NCBI GenBank assembly: GCA_003538495.1
Contig: DPSD01000457.1
Span: 1-29,364, forward strand
DNA: 29,364 nt
From: Accumulibacter sp.
GTDB taxonomy: Bacteria > Pseudomonadota > Gammaproteobacteria > Burkholderiales > Rhodocyclaceae
Direction: 5' to 3'
Part shown: one piece after another, positions 15,944-24,959 of the stretch
Layout: each line of letters starts with the position of its first letter
How positions within the stretch are numbered: position 1 is the stretch's first letter
Position numbers and translations under genes: made by a program
The notes under the pieces: generated by a model
The model's input: only the letters and a program-made list of their open reading frames with translations
Told to the model about the DNA's origin: nothing
Database searches by the model: none

Positions 15944-16884
15944 CGCGATCCCTCGCTGCTTGGCGGCGCGACAAAACCGGCCTCGCCGGGTCCCGGGGCA
16001 GGTTTCGGCGAACCGAAAACGATGCTTTGTGGTGACTCCTCGAGCATCTGCAGCACCCGCTGGAGCTGCCGCGAATTGGCCGACAGCTCGCTGCCGAGCT
16101 CGTTGAGGCGCGGCGCCAGCGCACCGATGCCGCTCGGCGACGGGTCGCCGATCATCAGGTCGACCTTGTCGCTGACCGCCTGCAGGCGAACGATCAGCGC
16201 CCGCGCCTCGACCATCAGCGGTGTCGCCTCGGCCGCCGCCCGCTCGCTGCGGGCCAGCGTGGCGCGCAGCAGGCGGAGGTTTTCCGGAAGCAGCGCCAGC
16301 ATCTCCCGGACCTGACCAACGGCCTGGTTGGCGTTGCCGGTGGTTGCTTCGAGATTGACCAGAATCCCGGCGAAGTGCTGCAGGTTGTCGTCGTTCAGCA
16401 GCTTGTTGGCCTTGATCAGGAAGTCTCGCGCCTGCCGCAGGGTGGCACCGCCGGCGTCCGACAACTCATCGATCAGCGAGGGCTGCATCTTGATCCGCGA
16501 AGCGTCGCCGTCATCGCCAGCGAGTGGCGTCGGGTCGTCACCGCTGTCTTCGAGCAGGATGTGGGCGATGCCGGTGACCCCCTGATAGCCCATCTTGGCG
16601 GTGGTCCCGCGAGTGACCGGCACCGCATCGTCGACGCTGATCCTGATCAGGATGTTGCGCAGATCGTCGGGGTCCAGCTCGATGGCCTGCACCTTGCCCA
16701 CCCGGATGCCGCGATATCGGACCTGTCCCTGCAAGCTCAGGCCGGTGACATTCTGCCGCGTGACCACCGTGTACTCCCGGGTCAATTCGTGCTTGCCGCC
16801 GAACCACCACGCGGCGAGGATCGCCGCGGTGCCGAGCAGCAGCGTGAACAGCCCGGCCATCAGGGCATGCGAGCGGTTCTCCAT
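15940..16884 (-). CDS. mlaD: MlaD-family MCE domain protein of a lipid-transport ABC system
   Basis: A 314-residue membrane-anchored periplasmic protein. One N-terminal transmembrane helix (about 10-28) is followed by a single MCE domain (about 37-115) that includes VTGLSLQGQVRYRGIRVGKV and the GVTGIAHILLE strand. A long helical and coiled region (about 150-290) follows, characteristic of MCE proteins that build a periplasm-spanning channel or needle, and the C-terminus is Pro/Gly-rich. MlaD proteins bind lipid and sit on the MlaE/MlaF complex. At 314 residues it is longer than E. coli MlaD (about 183) and closer to PqiB/Ttg2C-like variants with extended helices. The ATG at 16884 has a perfect AGGAGG ribosome site inside the end of mlaF. 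It starts two bases after the mlaF stop and overlaps the lipoprotein start. Confidence 0.92.
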   Translation of the reverse strand: MENRSHALMAGLFTLLLGTAAILAAWWFGGKHELTREYTVVTRQNVTGLSLQGQVRYRGIRVGKVQAIELDPDDLRNILIRISVDDAVPVTRGTTAKMGYQGVTGIAHILLEDSGDDPTPLAGDDGDASRIKMQPSLIDELSDAGGATLRQARDFLIKANKLLNDDNLQHFAGILVNLEATTGNANQAVGQVREMLALLPENLRLLRATLARSERAAAEATPLMVEARALIVRLQAVSDKVDLMIGDPSPSGIGALAPRLNELGSELSANSRQLQRVLQMLEESPQSIVFGSPKPAPGPGEAGFVAPPSSEGSR

Positions 16885-16886
16885 GG

Positions 16887-17684
16887 CTAGATCGCCTCCT
16901 GTCGGATCGCCGCCGCAGCACGCCCCGAACCGAAAAAAGTGTGAATGAACGGGTGATCGACGGCCAGCACTTCGGCGACCGTTCCACAGGCGATTATCTT
17001 CTGATCGGCAAGTACCGCCAGACGCGTCGCCAACCCTGCCAGGGTATCCAGATCGTGCGTCACCATCACCACCGTGAACCTGAGTTCCTTCTGCAACAGC
17101 TTGATCAGCTGCACGAAATTCTCGGCCAGGTCCGGGTCGAGACCGGCGGTCGGCTCGTCGAGGACCAGCAGCTCGGGTTCCAGCGACACCGCCCGCGCCA
17201 GCGCCACCCGCTTGACCATGCCGCCGGACAGCTCGGCGGGCATCAGGCTGCCGTGGCGTGGCTCCAGCTCGACCATTGCGAGCTTGAGCAACACCAGGTC
17301 ACGGATCATCTCCTCGTCGAGCGTGCGCAGTTCGCGCAGCGGGAAGGCAATATTGTCGAAGACCGAGAACGCCGAGAACAGCGCTCCCTGCTGGAAGAGC
17401 ATCCCGAAGCGGCGGCGAACCGCGCGCATGCGCCGCGGATCGGCGTCGAGGATCGCCTGCCCGAACAGCTTGACGGTCCCCGCGCTCGGCGCCAGCAGGC
17501 CGACGATCGCGCGCAGCAGGGTCGTCTTGCCACTCCCCGAACCGCCGACCAGACCGAGCATCTGTCCGGCCGCCACGTCCAGATCGATGTCGCGATGAAT
17601 CACCACGTCGCCGAAGCGGGTGCACAGGCCGCGAATCTCGATCACCGGCGCCGCTGTCCGGCCGGCGTCCGGCGGCGCGCTCAA
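16887..17684 (-). CDS. mlaF: Phospholipid transport ABC ATPase MlaF
   Basis: The cytoplasmic ATPase of the lipid transporter, 265 residues. Walker A is GGSGSGKTT (47-55), the Q-loop is FQQGALF near 97-103, the signature is LSGGM (152-156), and Walker B is LLVLDEP (172-178), followed by TAGLDP. FQQGALF and LSGGM(V)KR are typical of the MlaF/Ttg2A group rather than of importers. The open frame extends upstream into the mlaE coding region, but that part is antisense-like translation. The start chosen is TTG at 17684, which overlaps the mlaE stop (TTGA) and gives tight coupling. A downstream GTG (about residue 14) is an alternative. The mlaD start follows two bases after its stop. Confidence 0.94.
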   Translation of the reverse strand: MSAPPDAGRTAAPVIEIRGLCTRFGDVVIHRDIDLDVAAGQMLGLVGGSGSGKTTLLRAIVGLLAPSAGTVKLFGQAILDADPRRMRAVRRRFGMLFQQGALFSAFSVFDNIAFPLRELRTLDEEMIRDLVLLKLAMVELEPRHGSLMPAELSGGMVKRVALARAVSLEPELLVLDEPTAGLDPDLAENFVQLIKLLQKELRFTVVMVTHDLDTLAGLATRLAVLADQKIIACGTVAEVLAVDHPFIHTFFGSGRAAAAIRQEAI

Positions 17685-18796
17685 AGCGGAATCCCGACAT
17701 TGCGGGTGAGGATCGCAGCGACCGCATCGACCAGGATCGCCACGGTGATCGAGGTGACCACCGAAGTCGTCGTCTGCGCCGAAAGACTTTCGGTGTTCGG
17801 CTTGACCCGGAGACCAAAATGGCAGGCGATCAAGGCTATCAGGAAACCAAAAGCGACCCCCTTGCTCATGCCGATCCACAGATTGCTGACCGGGACCACC
17901 TTCGGCAGGGTATCGATGAAAAAGCCGTAGGACAGGTCCATCTGCAGATTGGCCGAAACCATCCCGCCGACGATCCCGGCAGCCGAACACCAGACCACCA
18001 GCAAGGGCATCGCCACCGACAGCGCGACGACCTTGGGCAAGACCAGACGCTGGCTGCGCGAAACACCCATCGTCGCCAGGGCGTCGATTTCCTCGGTGAC
18101 CCGCATGACGCCGATTTGCGCGGTCATCGCCGAACCCGAACGGCCAGCGACCAGGACCGCCACCAGCACCGGCCCCAGCTCACGCACGATGCTGATCCCC
18201 AGCAGATTGACGATGAACACATCGGCACCGAAGGTCGACAGCTGCAAAGCCGAGAGGTAGGAGAGAACGACGCCGATCAGAAAACCGATCAGGGCGGTCA
18301 CCGGCAGCGCCTGCGCACCACTCTTGAAGAGGTTGGCCGAAAACTCGCGCCAGGGAATATCGCCGGGATGCCGGCACAGATGCGCCAGGTCGAGGAGCAG
18401 CTGACCAAGCAGGGCCACCAGCCCGAGCAGGTTGCTGACCGCCGCCAGCGCCAGGCCGCCGATCGTCAGCAGAACCGCCAGGCGCTTCGGCGAACGGACC
18501 GGCTGACCGTCGCCGGGGACTCGCCCGACGCGCTCGATGAGCGAGCGGTGACCGGGAGAAATCGCCAGCGACGCCGGCCACTGCCGGCCCCAGGCGCGCC
18601 ACAGCAGGATGCCGCCGGCGCTGTCCATGCGGGCGATCGCTTGCAGATCCCATTGCGGATTGCCGGCCGCCAGTTCGCGCAAGCGCAGTTCGAGAGCGGA
18701 GATCGGCTGCGGCATCGTCGCCAGCGTCCAGTCGCCGGCAAGCAGAACCTGCTCGCTGCTGGCCTGCCTGACGGTGGCGATGGTGGCTGCGGTCAT
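17681..18796 (-). CDS. mlaE: STAS domain-MlaE fusion: phospholipid ABC transporter permease
   Basis: A 371-residue inner-membrane permease of the Mla/Ttg2B family. The N-terminal about 100 residues form a STAS-like domain (LLAGDWTL, then LQAIARMDSAGGILLWRAWG) equivalent to the separate MlaB protein of E. coli. The C-terminal permease (about 115-370) has five to six hydrophobic segments and the conserved GFLIGVVLSYLSALQL and ELGPVLVAVLVAGRSGSAMTAQIG motifs. I chose ATG at 18796 because GAGGGG lies just upstream; an in-frame upstream start at 18826 has no such site. It starts 34 bp after the ppx stop on the same strand, so a ppx-mla transcript is possible. The stop overlaps the mlaF start. Confidence 0.93.
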   Translation of the reverse strand: MTAATIATVRQASSEQVLLAGDWTLATMPQPISALELRLRELAAGNPQWDLQAIARMDSAGGILLWRAWGRQWPASLAISPGHRSLIERVGRVPGDGQPVRSPKRLAVLLTIGGLALAAVSNLLGLVALLGQLLLDLAHLCRHPGDIPWREFSANLFKSGAQALPVTALIGFLIGVVLSYLSALQLSTFGADVFIVNLLGISIVRELGPVLVAVLVAGRSGSAMTAQIGVMRVTEEIDALATMGVSRSQRLVLPKVVALSVAMPLLVVWCSAAGIVGGMVSANLQMDLSYGFFIDTLPKVVPVSNLWIGMSKGVAFGFLIALIACHFGLRVKPNTESLSAQTTTSVVTSITVAILVDAVAAILTRNVGIPL

Positions 18797-18830
18797 CGTC
18801 CCCTCACCCGGCGCGCTTGGCGCCACCCGC

Positions 18831-20342
18831 TCACGGCGCCACCATCTCGCCGGGCAGACGGCTGACCTGCACCTTGATCCCGACTCGGCGCCACAACTGC
18901 GTCTCGTCGCCCAGCGCTGCGGCAGTCATCGGACAAGCGTCCAGCCAGGCAGCCGGAATGGCGAGTTCGAAACCCACCGGCGACTCCTTGACCGACCAGC
19001 TCGGCAACGGCTGGTCATCGCGCGAACGATGCGCCAGGACCGCCAGGCGGAGGCAGAAGACCAGCCGCCAGTTCGGATCGCCGGCCGGCATCGCCGCTAG
19101 CTTCTGCAGTTTGCCGCGCTGGCCAAGGATCAGCAGCGCCAGGCGCGCCTGGTCGCGCTTGGAAAAACCCGGCATGTCGGCGTTGCCGACGAGGTACGCG
19201 CCATGCTTGTGAAAACCGGTATGCGCCACCGAAACGCCGATCTCGTGCAGCGACACCGCCCAGCGCAGGAAGTGCACGTCGTTCTCGTGCTCCGGCGAAT
19301 CGAGCGTGATCAACTGCCCGAGCAACATCAGCGCGGTGCGTTCGACGCGCACGACCTGCGCCCGCTCGATCTGATAGCGGCGCTTGAACTCGACGACCGT
19401 CTCGTCGCGCGTATCGTGATGCTCGAAGCGCCCGAGCAGATCGTAGAGGACGCCCAGCGGCAGCGCGCCGTCGGAGTACGTCATGTGTTCGATGGCCAGT
19501 TCGGAGAACACCGCCGACATGATCGCGATGGCGCCGGGAAGGATAGGCAGGCGGTCGCCGCGCAGGCCTTTGAGCTTCAGCGCTTCGGCCGAGCCCGCAC
19601 GGATCAGCAGTTGGCGCAGCCTTGCCAGGCCTTCGCGGCTGATGCCGCTGCCGGCATCGGGATTCAGCTCGTTGCTTTCCAGCACACCGGCGATTTCCTG
19701 CGCCGAACCCGACGAGCCGACCGCCTCTTGCCAGCCGCAGCGCTGATAGTCGGCGACCATCGACTCGATCTCGCGTGCCGCCGAAACGCCAGCCGCGCGG
19801 AAGCTCTTCTTGTCGACCCGGCCTTCCGGAAAGAAGCGCTGGCGATAGCTGATGCCGCCCATGAACAGCGACTCCATCAGCAGCGGCTCGGTACCCTCGC
19901 CGATGATCAGCTCGGTCGAGCCACCGCCGATGTCCACCACCAGACGCCGGTGGGCGGCGACCGGCAGCGCGTTGGCCGCGCCGATGAAGATCAGGCGGGC
20001 CTCCTCGCGGCCACCGATGATCTCGATCGGGAAACCCAGCGCCGCCTCGGCCTGCGGCAGAATGATGCGGGCATTCCTGGCGACGCGCATCGCGTCGGTG
20101 GTCACCGCCCGCACCGTTTCCGGCGCGAAGCCGCGCAGGCGCTCGCCAAAGCGCCGCAAGGCCTCGATCGCCCGCTGTTGCGAGCCATGATCGAGCATTT
20201 TTTCCCGGGTCAGGCCCGAACCCAGGCGAACCGGCTCTTTCAGCGTATCGAGCGGATGAATCCGATCGCCAACGACGCGCCCGACTTGCAGCCGGAAGCT
20301 GTTGGAACCCAGGTCGACGCCGGCAATCAGTTCGTAACTCAT
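18831..20342 (-). CDS. ppx: Exopolyphosphatase (Ppx/GppA family)
   Basis: A 503-residue enzyme that removes phosphate from polyphosphate ends, or hydrolyses pppGpp in GppA. Actin/Hsp70-fold phosphate-binding motifs are visible: GVDLGSNSFRLQ (8-19) and VVDIGGGSTEL (135-145). An EEAR segment (113-116) carries the catalytic Glu equivalent. The C-terminal HD-like region includes LHEIGVSVAHTGFHKHGAY and MPGFSKRDQ. This length and C-terminal domain suit the long Ppx/GppA type. Adjacent divergent ppk1 favours polyphosphate as substrate. The start ATG at 20342 follows a purine-rich AGAAGAGAAAGG site. mlaE follows 34 bp downstream. Confidence 0.93.
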   Translation of the reverse strand: MSYELIAGVDLGSNSFRLQVGRVVGDRIHPLDTLKEPVRLGSGLTREKMLDHGSQQRAIEALRRFGERLRGFAPETVRAVTTDAMRVARNARIILPQAEAALGFPIEIIGGREEARLIFIGAANALPVAAHRRLVVDIGGGSTELIIGEGTEPLLMESLFMGGISYRQRFFPEGRVDKKSFRAAGVSAAREIESMVADYQRCGWQEAVGSSGSAQEIAGVLESNELNPDAGSGISREGLARLRQLLIRAGSAEALKLKGLRGDRLPILPGAIAIMSAVFSELAIEHMTYSDGALPLGVLYDLLGRFEHHDTRDETVVEFKRRYQIERAQVVRVERTALMLLGQLITLDSPEHENDVHFLRWAVSLHEIGVSVAHTGFHKHGAYLVGNADMPGFSKRDQARLALLILGQRGKLQKLAAMPAGDPNWRLVFCLRLAVLAHRSRDDQPLPSWSVKESPVGFELAIPAAWLDACPMTAAALGDETQLWRRVGIKVQVSRLPGEMVAP

Positions 20343-20552
20343 GCCCTTTCTCTTCTGGCCACGCGGATTGTTTGCACGCTTGCCATCTTACCACCACTCG
20401 CGATAGCGCCATCGATCGGCCGGGCGCGGCCAACTGCCGGGCCTTTACCGAGAAAAACGCCGCTCGATCGACCCGTTAGCTGACGATGGCTGTAATATGT
20501 TTGCCTTCAATCGCACGCCTGCCCGGCCCCCAAATTCTCACGGAAGGAACCC
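20343..20552. promoter_or_regulatory. Divergent promoter region between ppx and ppk1
   Basis: A 210-bp shared control region. For ppk1, TCGACC (20468-20473) and TAATAT (20493-20498) with a 19-base spacer form a weak promoter candidate. CTGACGATGGCTGTAAT (20480-20496) resembles PhoB half-sites only loosely, with 10 instead of 11 bases between repeats. For ppx I found no convincing hexamers. Confidence 0.35.
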
Positions 20553-22670
20553 ATGAACATCGCCGCCACGACCACCGAGACCCCCGTCCAGAAAGCCTCC
20601 GCCGGCTTCCCGGCGGACTACTTCCAGAATCGCGAGATGGGTCTAATCGCCTTCAATCGGCGTGTGCTGTGGCAGGCCAAGAACCCCAAGACACCGCTAC
20701 TCGAACGCTTGCGCTTTCTGTGCATCGTCAGCAGCAACCTCGACGAGTTCTTCGAGATCCGGGTGGCTGGCGTCAAGGAGCAACTCAAGCTCGGATCGGT
20801 GGCGATCACCACCGACGGCAAGACCGCCCGTGAAGTCTATCGCCTGGTCGGCGACGAGGCGCATGCGCTGGTCAAGGAGCAGTACGCGCTGCTCAACGAG
20901 GAGATCCTGCCGGCGCTCGCCGCCGAGGGCATTCGTTTCGCCAAGCGCGGCGACTGGAGCGCCAAGCAGCGCGAGTGGATCAGCGCCTTCTTCTTCCGGG
21001 AAGTGATGCCGGTGCTGACCCCGATCGGCCTTGATCCGTCGCATCCCTTCCCGAGGGTACTCAACAAGAGCCTCAATTTCGCCGTCGAACTCGAAGGCCG
21101 CGATGCCTTCGGCCGCAGTTCGAACGCGGCCATCGTGCAGGCACCGCGGGTTCTGCCGCGCGTCATCCGCCTGCCGCGAGAACTTTGCGACAACGAATAC
21201 TGTTTCGTTTTCCTCTCCTCGGTCCTGCATGAGTTCGTCCACGAACTGTTTGCCGGAATGAGGGTTCTCGGCTGCTACCAGTTCCGCGTCACCCGCAACA
21301 GCAACCTGTTCGTCGACGAAGAGGCGGTCAAGAACCTGCGCGCCAAGATTCAGGGCGAATTGCCACAGCGACACTTCGGCGACGCGGTCCGGCTCGAAGT
21401 CGCCAACAACTGCTCGGAGGCGATGACCGAGTTCCTGCTCGGACAGTTCAGCCTGACCGAGCGCGATCTCTACCGCGTCGCCGGTCCGGTCAACCTGGTT
21501 CGCCTGATGCAGGTTCCCGACTGGGTGGAGCGCGACGGACTGAAATTCCAGCCCTTCAAGCCGGGGACGCCGAAGGCGCTGCAGAAGTGCAGCAGCGTCT
21601 TCGACTGCATCCGTTCCGGCGACATCCTGCTGCACCATCCCTACCAGAGCTTCGATCCGGTAATCGAGTGGCTCGAACAGTCGGCGACCGACCCGCAGGT
21701 GGTGGCGATCAAGATGACCGTCTACCGCACCGGCACCGACTCGGTGTTGATGCAGTCGCTGATCCGCGCGGCGCAGAACGGCAAGGAAGTGACGGTGGTC
21801 GTCGAGCTGATGGCGCGCTTCGACGAGGAAGCCAACATCGGCTGGGCGACCAAGCTCGAAGAAGTCGGCGCGCACGTCATCTACGGCGTCGTCGGTTACA
21901 AGACGCACGCCAAGATGCTGATGATCGTCCGCCGCGAGGAAGGCAAGCACGGCAGCGTGCTGCGTCGCTACGTGCACCTGGGGACCGGCAACTATCACCC
22001 GAAAACCGCCCGCCTGTACTCCGACTTCGGCCTGCTCACCTGCAACGAGGAGATCGGCGCCGACACCAACGAGGTCTTCAAGCAGCTCACCGGCCTGGGT
22101 CGCGCGCAGACCCTGACGCATCTTTGGCAGGCACCGTTCACGCTGCAGCCGAATGTCGTCGCCGGGATTCGTGCCGAAGCCGAGGCCGCACGCGCCGGCA
22201 AGCGCTCCCGGATCATCGCCAAGATGAATTCGCTGCTTGAACCGGAAACCATCGCCGCGCTCTACGAAGCGTCGCAGGCCGGCGTCAAGGTCGACCTGAT
22301 CGTTCGCGGCGTCTGCGGCTTGCGCGCCGGAGTCAAGGACCTCTCGGAGAACATCACCGTCCGCTCGATCATTGGCCGGCAGCTCGAACACCATCGGGTG
22401 TTCTATTTCTACGCCGACGGCGAGGAGAAGGTGTATCTGTCAAGCGCCGACTGGATGGAACGAAATTTCTTCCGGCGCATCGAGCTGGCGTTTCCGGTAC
22501 TCGACCGCAAGCTCAAGCACCGGGTGATTGCCGAGGGGCTGCAGATCTATCTGACCGACAATGTACTGTCCTGGGAACTCGCACCCGACGGCACCTACCA
22601 CCAGCGGCGCGCGTCGCGGGGCAGCCCGCACGCATCGCAAAGCGACTTGATCGCGCTGCTCCAGTCCTGA
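20553..22670 (+). CDS. ppk1: Polyphosphate kinase 1
   Basis: Reversibly polymerises the ATP gamma-phosphate into polyphosphate. The 705-residue length is normal for PPK1. The N-terminal domain has NREMGLIAFNRRVLWQA and LCIVSSNLDEFFEIRVAG. In the two phospholipase-D-like C-terminal domains the autophosphorylated His is H475 (VHLGTGNYH; E. coli H435). The second essential His is H613 (LEHHR; E. coli H592). ATP-site segments such as KMTVYRTGTDS and TARLYSDFGLLT are also intact, so the enzyme should be active. ATG 20553 is preceded by GGAAGGAA. It is divergent from ppx and convergent with relA. Confidence 0.97.
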   Translation: MNIAATTTETPVQKASAGFPADYFQNREMGLIAFNRRVLWQAKNPKTPLLERLRFLCIVSSNLDEFFEIRVAGVKEQLKLGSVAITTDGKTAREVYRLVGDEAHALVKEQYALLNEEILPALAAEGIRFAKRGDWSAKQREWISAFFFREVMPVLTPIGLDPSHPFPRVLNKSLNFAVELEGRDAFGRSSNAAIVQAPRVLPRVIRLPRELCDNEYCFVFLSSVLHEFVHELFAGMRVLGCYQFRVTRNSNLFVDEEAVKNLRAKIQGELPQRHFGDAVRLEVANNCSEAMTEFLLGQFSLTERDLYRVAGPVNLVRLMQVPDWVERDGLKFQPFKPGTPKALQKCSSVFDCIRSGDILLHHPYQSFDPVIEWLEQSATDPQVVAIKMTVYRTGTDSVLMQSLIRAAQNGKEVTVVVELMARFDEEANIGWATKLEEVGAHVIYGVVGYKTHAKMLMIVRREEGKHGSVLRRYVHLGTGNYHPKTARLYSDFGLLTCNEEIGADTNEVFKQLTGLGRAQTLTHLWQAPFTLQPNVVAGIRAEAEAARAGKRSRIIAKMNSLLEPETIAALYEASQAGVKVDLIVRGVCGLRAGVKDLSENITVRSIIGRQLEHHRVFYFYADGEEKVYLSSADWMERNFFRRIELAFPVLDRKLKHRVIAEGLQIYLTDNVLSWELAPDGTYHQRRASRGSPHASQSDLIALLQS

Positions 22671-22679
22671 CCCGACAAC

Positions 22680-22713
22680 GCGGCAGCCGCTGGCTCACGC
22701 TGGCGGCTGCCGC
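22680..22713. terminator. Strong hairpin between convergent ppk1 and relA
   Basis: GCGGCAGCCGC (22680-22690) and GCGGCTGCCGC (22703-22713) make a perfect 11-bp stem with a 12-base loop, filling most of the 51-bp gap. It lies 10 bases after the ppk1 stop and 8 before the relA stop. It has no T-run, but its position and strength suggest a shared bidirectional end. Confidence 0.55.
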
Positions 22714-22721
22714 ACCGGGCT

Positions 22722-24947
22722 TCAGGCGCGGCGGGCGCCAACCACGCCCTCGACGCCGTGCAGCAAGCTCAGCGTGCGAGCAAGCTGCGGAATGCTGCCG
22801 ACTTCGGCGGTAAAGCGCATGTGCGCATTGCCCAGCCTGGACTGCGTGTTGACCGCGATGACATTGATTTTTTCACGGGCGAGAACGTCCGAGACGTCGC
22901 GCAGCAGCCCCTGACGGTCGTAAGCGTCGATCACGATGTCGACCGCGAAAATGCCTTCGGCGCCGCCACCCCAGGTCGTTTCGATCACTCGTTCGGGATG
23001 CATCGCCCGCATGTTGGCGAAGTTGCTGCAGTCCGCGCGATGCACCGAAACGCCTCTGCCGCGGGTGACGAAACCGAGAATCGGGTCGGGCGGTACCGGT
23101 TTGCAGCAGCCCGCGAGCTGGGTCAGCAAACGGTCGATGCCGACGATCAGGATGCCCTTCTCGGCCTGATCGCTGGGCCGCTGCCTGGACACCGGCAAGG
23201 CGCTGACTTCTTCCTCTTCGGGCAGCGTCTCGCTGCCACGCACCGCGATCTGCAACTGGCGCATGTTCAGCGTCGCGCGGGCGACGGCGATGAACATGTC
23301 GTCGCTGCGCGCGAAACCTAGCCTGGCCGACAGCTCGTCGAGCGCGATGCCGGCGTAGCCCAGCCGCTGGATTTCGCGGCTGACGACGGCACGCCCATCG
23401 GCGAGCATGTCCTCGAGCGCCAGACTGGCGAACCACTGCCGGACCTTGGCCCGCGAGCGATGGGTAAACAGGTAGCCCAGCGCCGGGTTGAGCCAGTCGC
23501 GCGACGGCCCGCCGTGCTTGGCGAGGACGATCTCGACCCGCTGTCCGGTCTTCAGCTGCGTATTCAGCGGTACCAGCGCCCCGTCGACCTTGGCGCCGCG
23601 GCAACGATGGCCGATGTCGGTGTGCACCCGGTAGGCGAAGTCCACCGGCGTCGCGCCGCGCGGCAGATCGACCACACGGCCCTGCGGGGTCAGGATATAG
23701 ACCGTCTCGTCGAAGGCCGCCTGCTTGTAGTGCCTGACCCAGTCCGACGAATCGACCGCCTCGTCGCGCCAGGTCAGCAGCTGCCGCAACCAGGCGATCT
23801 TCTCGTCGTAGCGGTCTTCCGGCGGGGCCTTGCTGCCTTCCTTGTAGCGCCAGTGCGCGGCCACCCCCAGTTCGGCGTGACCGTGCATCTCGCGAGTCCG
23901 GATCTGCACCTCGAGGGCGCGCCCGTCCGGGCAATGCACGGCGGTGTGCAACGAACGGTAGTCGTTGCCTTTCGGGTGGGCAATATAGTCGTCGAATTCG
24001 CTGGCGATCGGCGACCAGACGTGGTGCACGATGCCTAGCGCGGTGTAGCAATCCTTGACCTGCTCGACGATCACCCGCAGGGCGCGGATGTCGTAGACCT
24101 CGGCGAAGGCGACGTCCTTCTTGCGCATCTTGTTCCAGATGCTGTAGATGTGTTTCGGGCGGCCGTAGATCTCGGCGTCGGCGACACCGGCGGCCGCCAG
24201 TTCGCGCTTCAGGAGGGCCACCGCCTCGGTGATGAACTGCTCACGCTCGGTACGCTTCTCGTCGAGGTGCTGGGCGATATCCTTGTAGATCGCCGGATGC
24301 ATGAAGCGAAAGGAAAGGTCCTCGAGCTCCCATTTGAGCTCCCAGACGCCGAGCCGGTTGGCCAGCGGCGAATACAGCTCGAGCGTTTCGCGCGCCACCG
24401 CCACCCGCAGCGGGTCGGGCTCGTTCGCGTAGTAGCGCAGCGTCTGCGTCCGCGAGGCCAGACGCAGCAGGACCACGCGGATGTCCTCGACCATCGCCAG
24501 CAGCATCTTGCGCAGCACTTCGATCTGCGCCTTGATCTCCTGCGGCTTCTTGTCGCTGCTGTCGGCGGCGTGGGCGACAAAACCGCGGGTGATCGGCCGC
24601 ACGCGGTTCAGCCGCGAAATCCCGTCGACCAGGTGCGCGACGCTGCGGCCGAAATCCTTCTCGATCAGCGCCAGGCCATGCTCCTGCTGCGCGGGTACCG
24701 CGAAAAGCAACGCCGCCAGGCGCGAATCGGCGTCGAGCTTGAGCCCGGCGACGATTAGCGCCATCCCCAGCGCGTGCCCCCAGACTTCCTCGCCGCTGCC
24801 CAGCAGGCGATCGCCATAGAACGACCGGGCGAAATCGACAGCCCGCCGCAGTCGCTGACCGTCGACCGCCGACAAGCCATCGCCCAGGCTGTGCCATGAG
24901 TCTTCGAAGTCGCCCAGCGCGGCGACCGAGTGGGTAACGGAAACCAT
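22722..24947 (-). CDS. relA: GTP pyrophosphokinase RelA ((p)ppGpp synthetase I)
   Basis: A ribosome-associated stringent-response enzyme of 741 residues. The N-terminal HD hydrolase region (about 45-130) lacks the catalytic HD pair (the site reads LLFAVPAQQ), so hydrolysis is not expected. The synthetase domain has YDIRALRVIVE and the EFDD motif (317-320), the ExDD form typical of monofunctional RelA, as opposed to RxKD in SpoT/Rel. It continues with YRSLHTAV and EVQIRT. A TGS domain (about 415-475), a Cys/His-containing conserved region (AGCCKPVPPD, then VHRADC) and an ACT domain (about 665-741) complete the family order. ATG 24947 is chosen. The open frame runs much further upstream, but that part is antisense to the transporter gene. 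A TATAAT box lies only six bases before the ATG. Confidence 0.96.
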   Translation of the reverse strand: MVSVTHSVAALGDFEDSWHSLGDGLSAVDGQRLRRAVDFARSFYGDRLLGSGEEVWGHALGMALIVAGLKLDADSRLAALLFAVPAQQEHGLALIEKDFGRSVAHLVDGISRLNRVRPITRGFVAHAADSSDKKPQEIKAQIEVLRKMLLAMVEDIRVVLLRLASRTQTLRYYANEPDPLRVAVARETLELYSPLANRLGVWELKWELEDLSFRFMHPAIYKDIAQHLDEKRTEREQFITEAVALLKRELAAAGVADAEIYGRPKHIYSIWNKMRKKDVAFAEVYDIRALRVIVEQVKDCYTALGIVHHVWSPIASEFDDYIAHPKGNDYRSLHTAVHCPDGRALEVQIRTREMHGHAELGVAAHWRYKEGSKAPPEDRYDEKIAWLRQLLTWRDEAVDSSDWVRHYKQAAFDETVYILTPQGRVVDLPRGATPVDFAYRVHTDIGHRCRGAKVDGALVPLNTQLKTGQRVEIVLAKHGGPSRDWLNPALGYLFTHRSRAKVRQWFASLALEDMLADGRAVVSREIQRLGYAGIALDELSARLGFARSDDMFIAVARATLNMRQLQIAVRGSETLPEEEEVSALPVSRQRPSDQAEKGILIVGIDRLLTQLAGCCKPVPPDPILGFVTRGRGVSVHRADCSNFANMRAMHPERVIETTWGGGAEGIFAVDIVIDAYDRQGLLRDVSDVLAREKINVIAVNTQSRLGNAHMRFTAEVGSIPQLARTLSLLHGVEGVVGARRA

Positions 24948-24953
24948 TGGCCC

Positions 24954-24959
24954 ATTATA
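24954..24959 (-). promoter_or_regulatory. Candidate relA -10 box, possibly giving a leaderless mRNA
   Basis: The minus strand reads TATAAT-GGGCCA-ATG. A transcript starting seven bases after the -10 box would begin at the relA start codon. No Shine-Dalgarno sequence is visible and no clear -35 box was found. An in-frame ATG at 24977 is an alternative start and would place the TATAAT inside the coding region. Confidence 0.4.

Noticed and set aside
17685..17990. Upstream extension of mlaF
   Set aside because: It lies in another frame of the conserved MlaE C-terminus; TTG 17684, overlapping the mlaE stop, gives a normal ATPase length.
20480..20496. Pho box upstream of ppk1 (CTGACGA and CTGTAAT)
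   Set aside because: Only the second half-site is close to CTGTCAT, and the repeats are 10 rather than 11 bases apart, so I do not call it.
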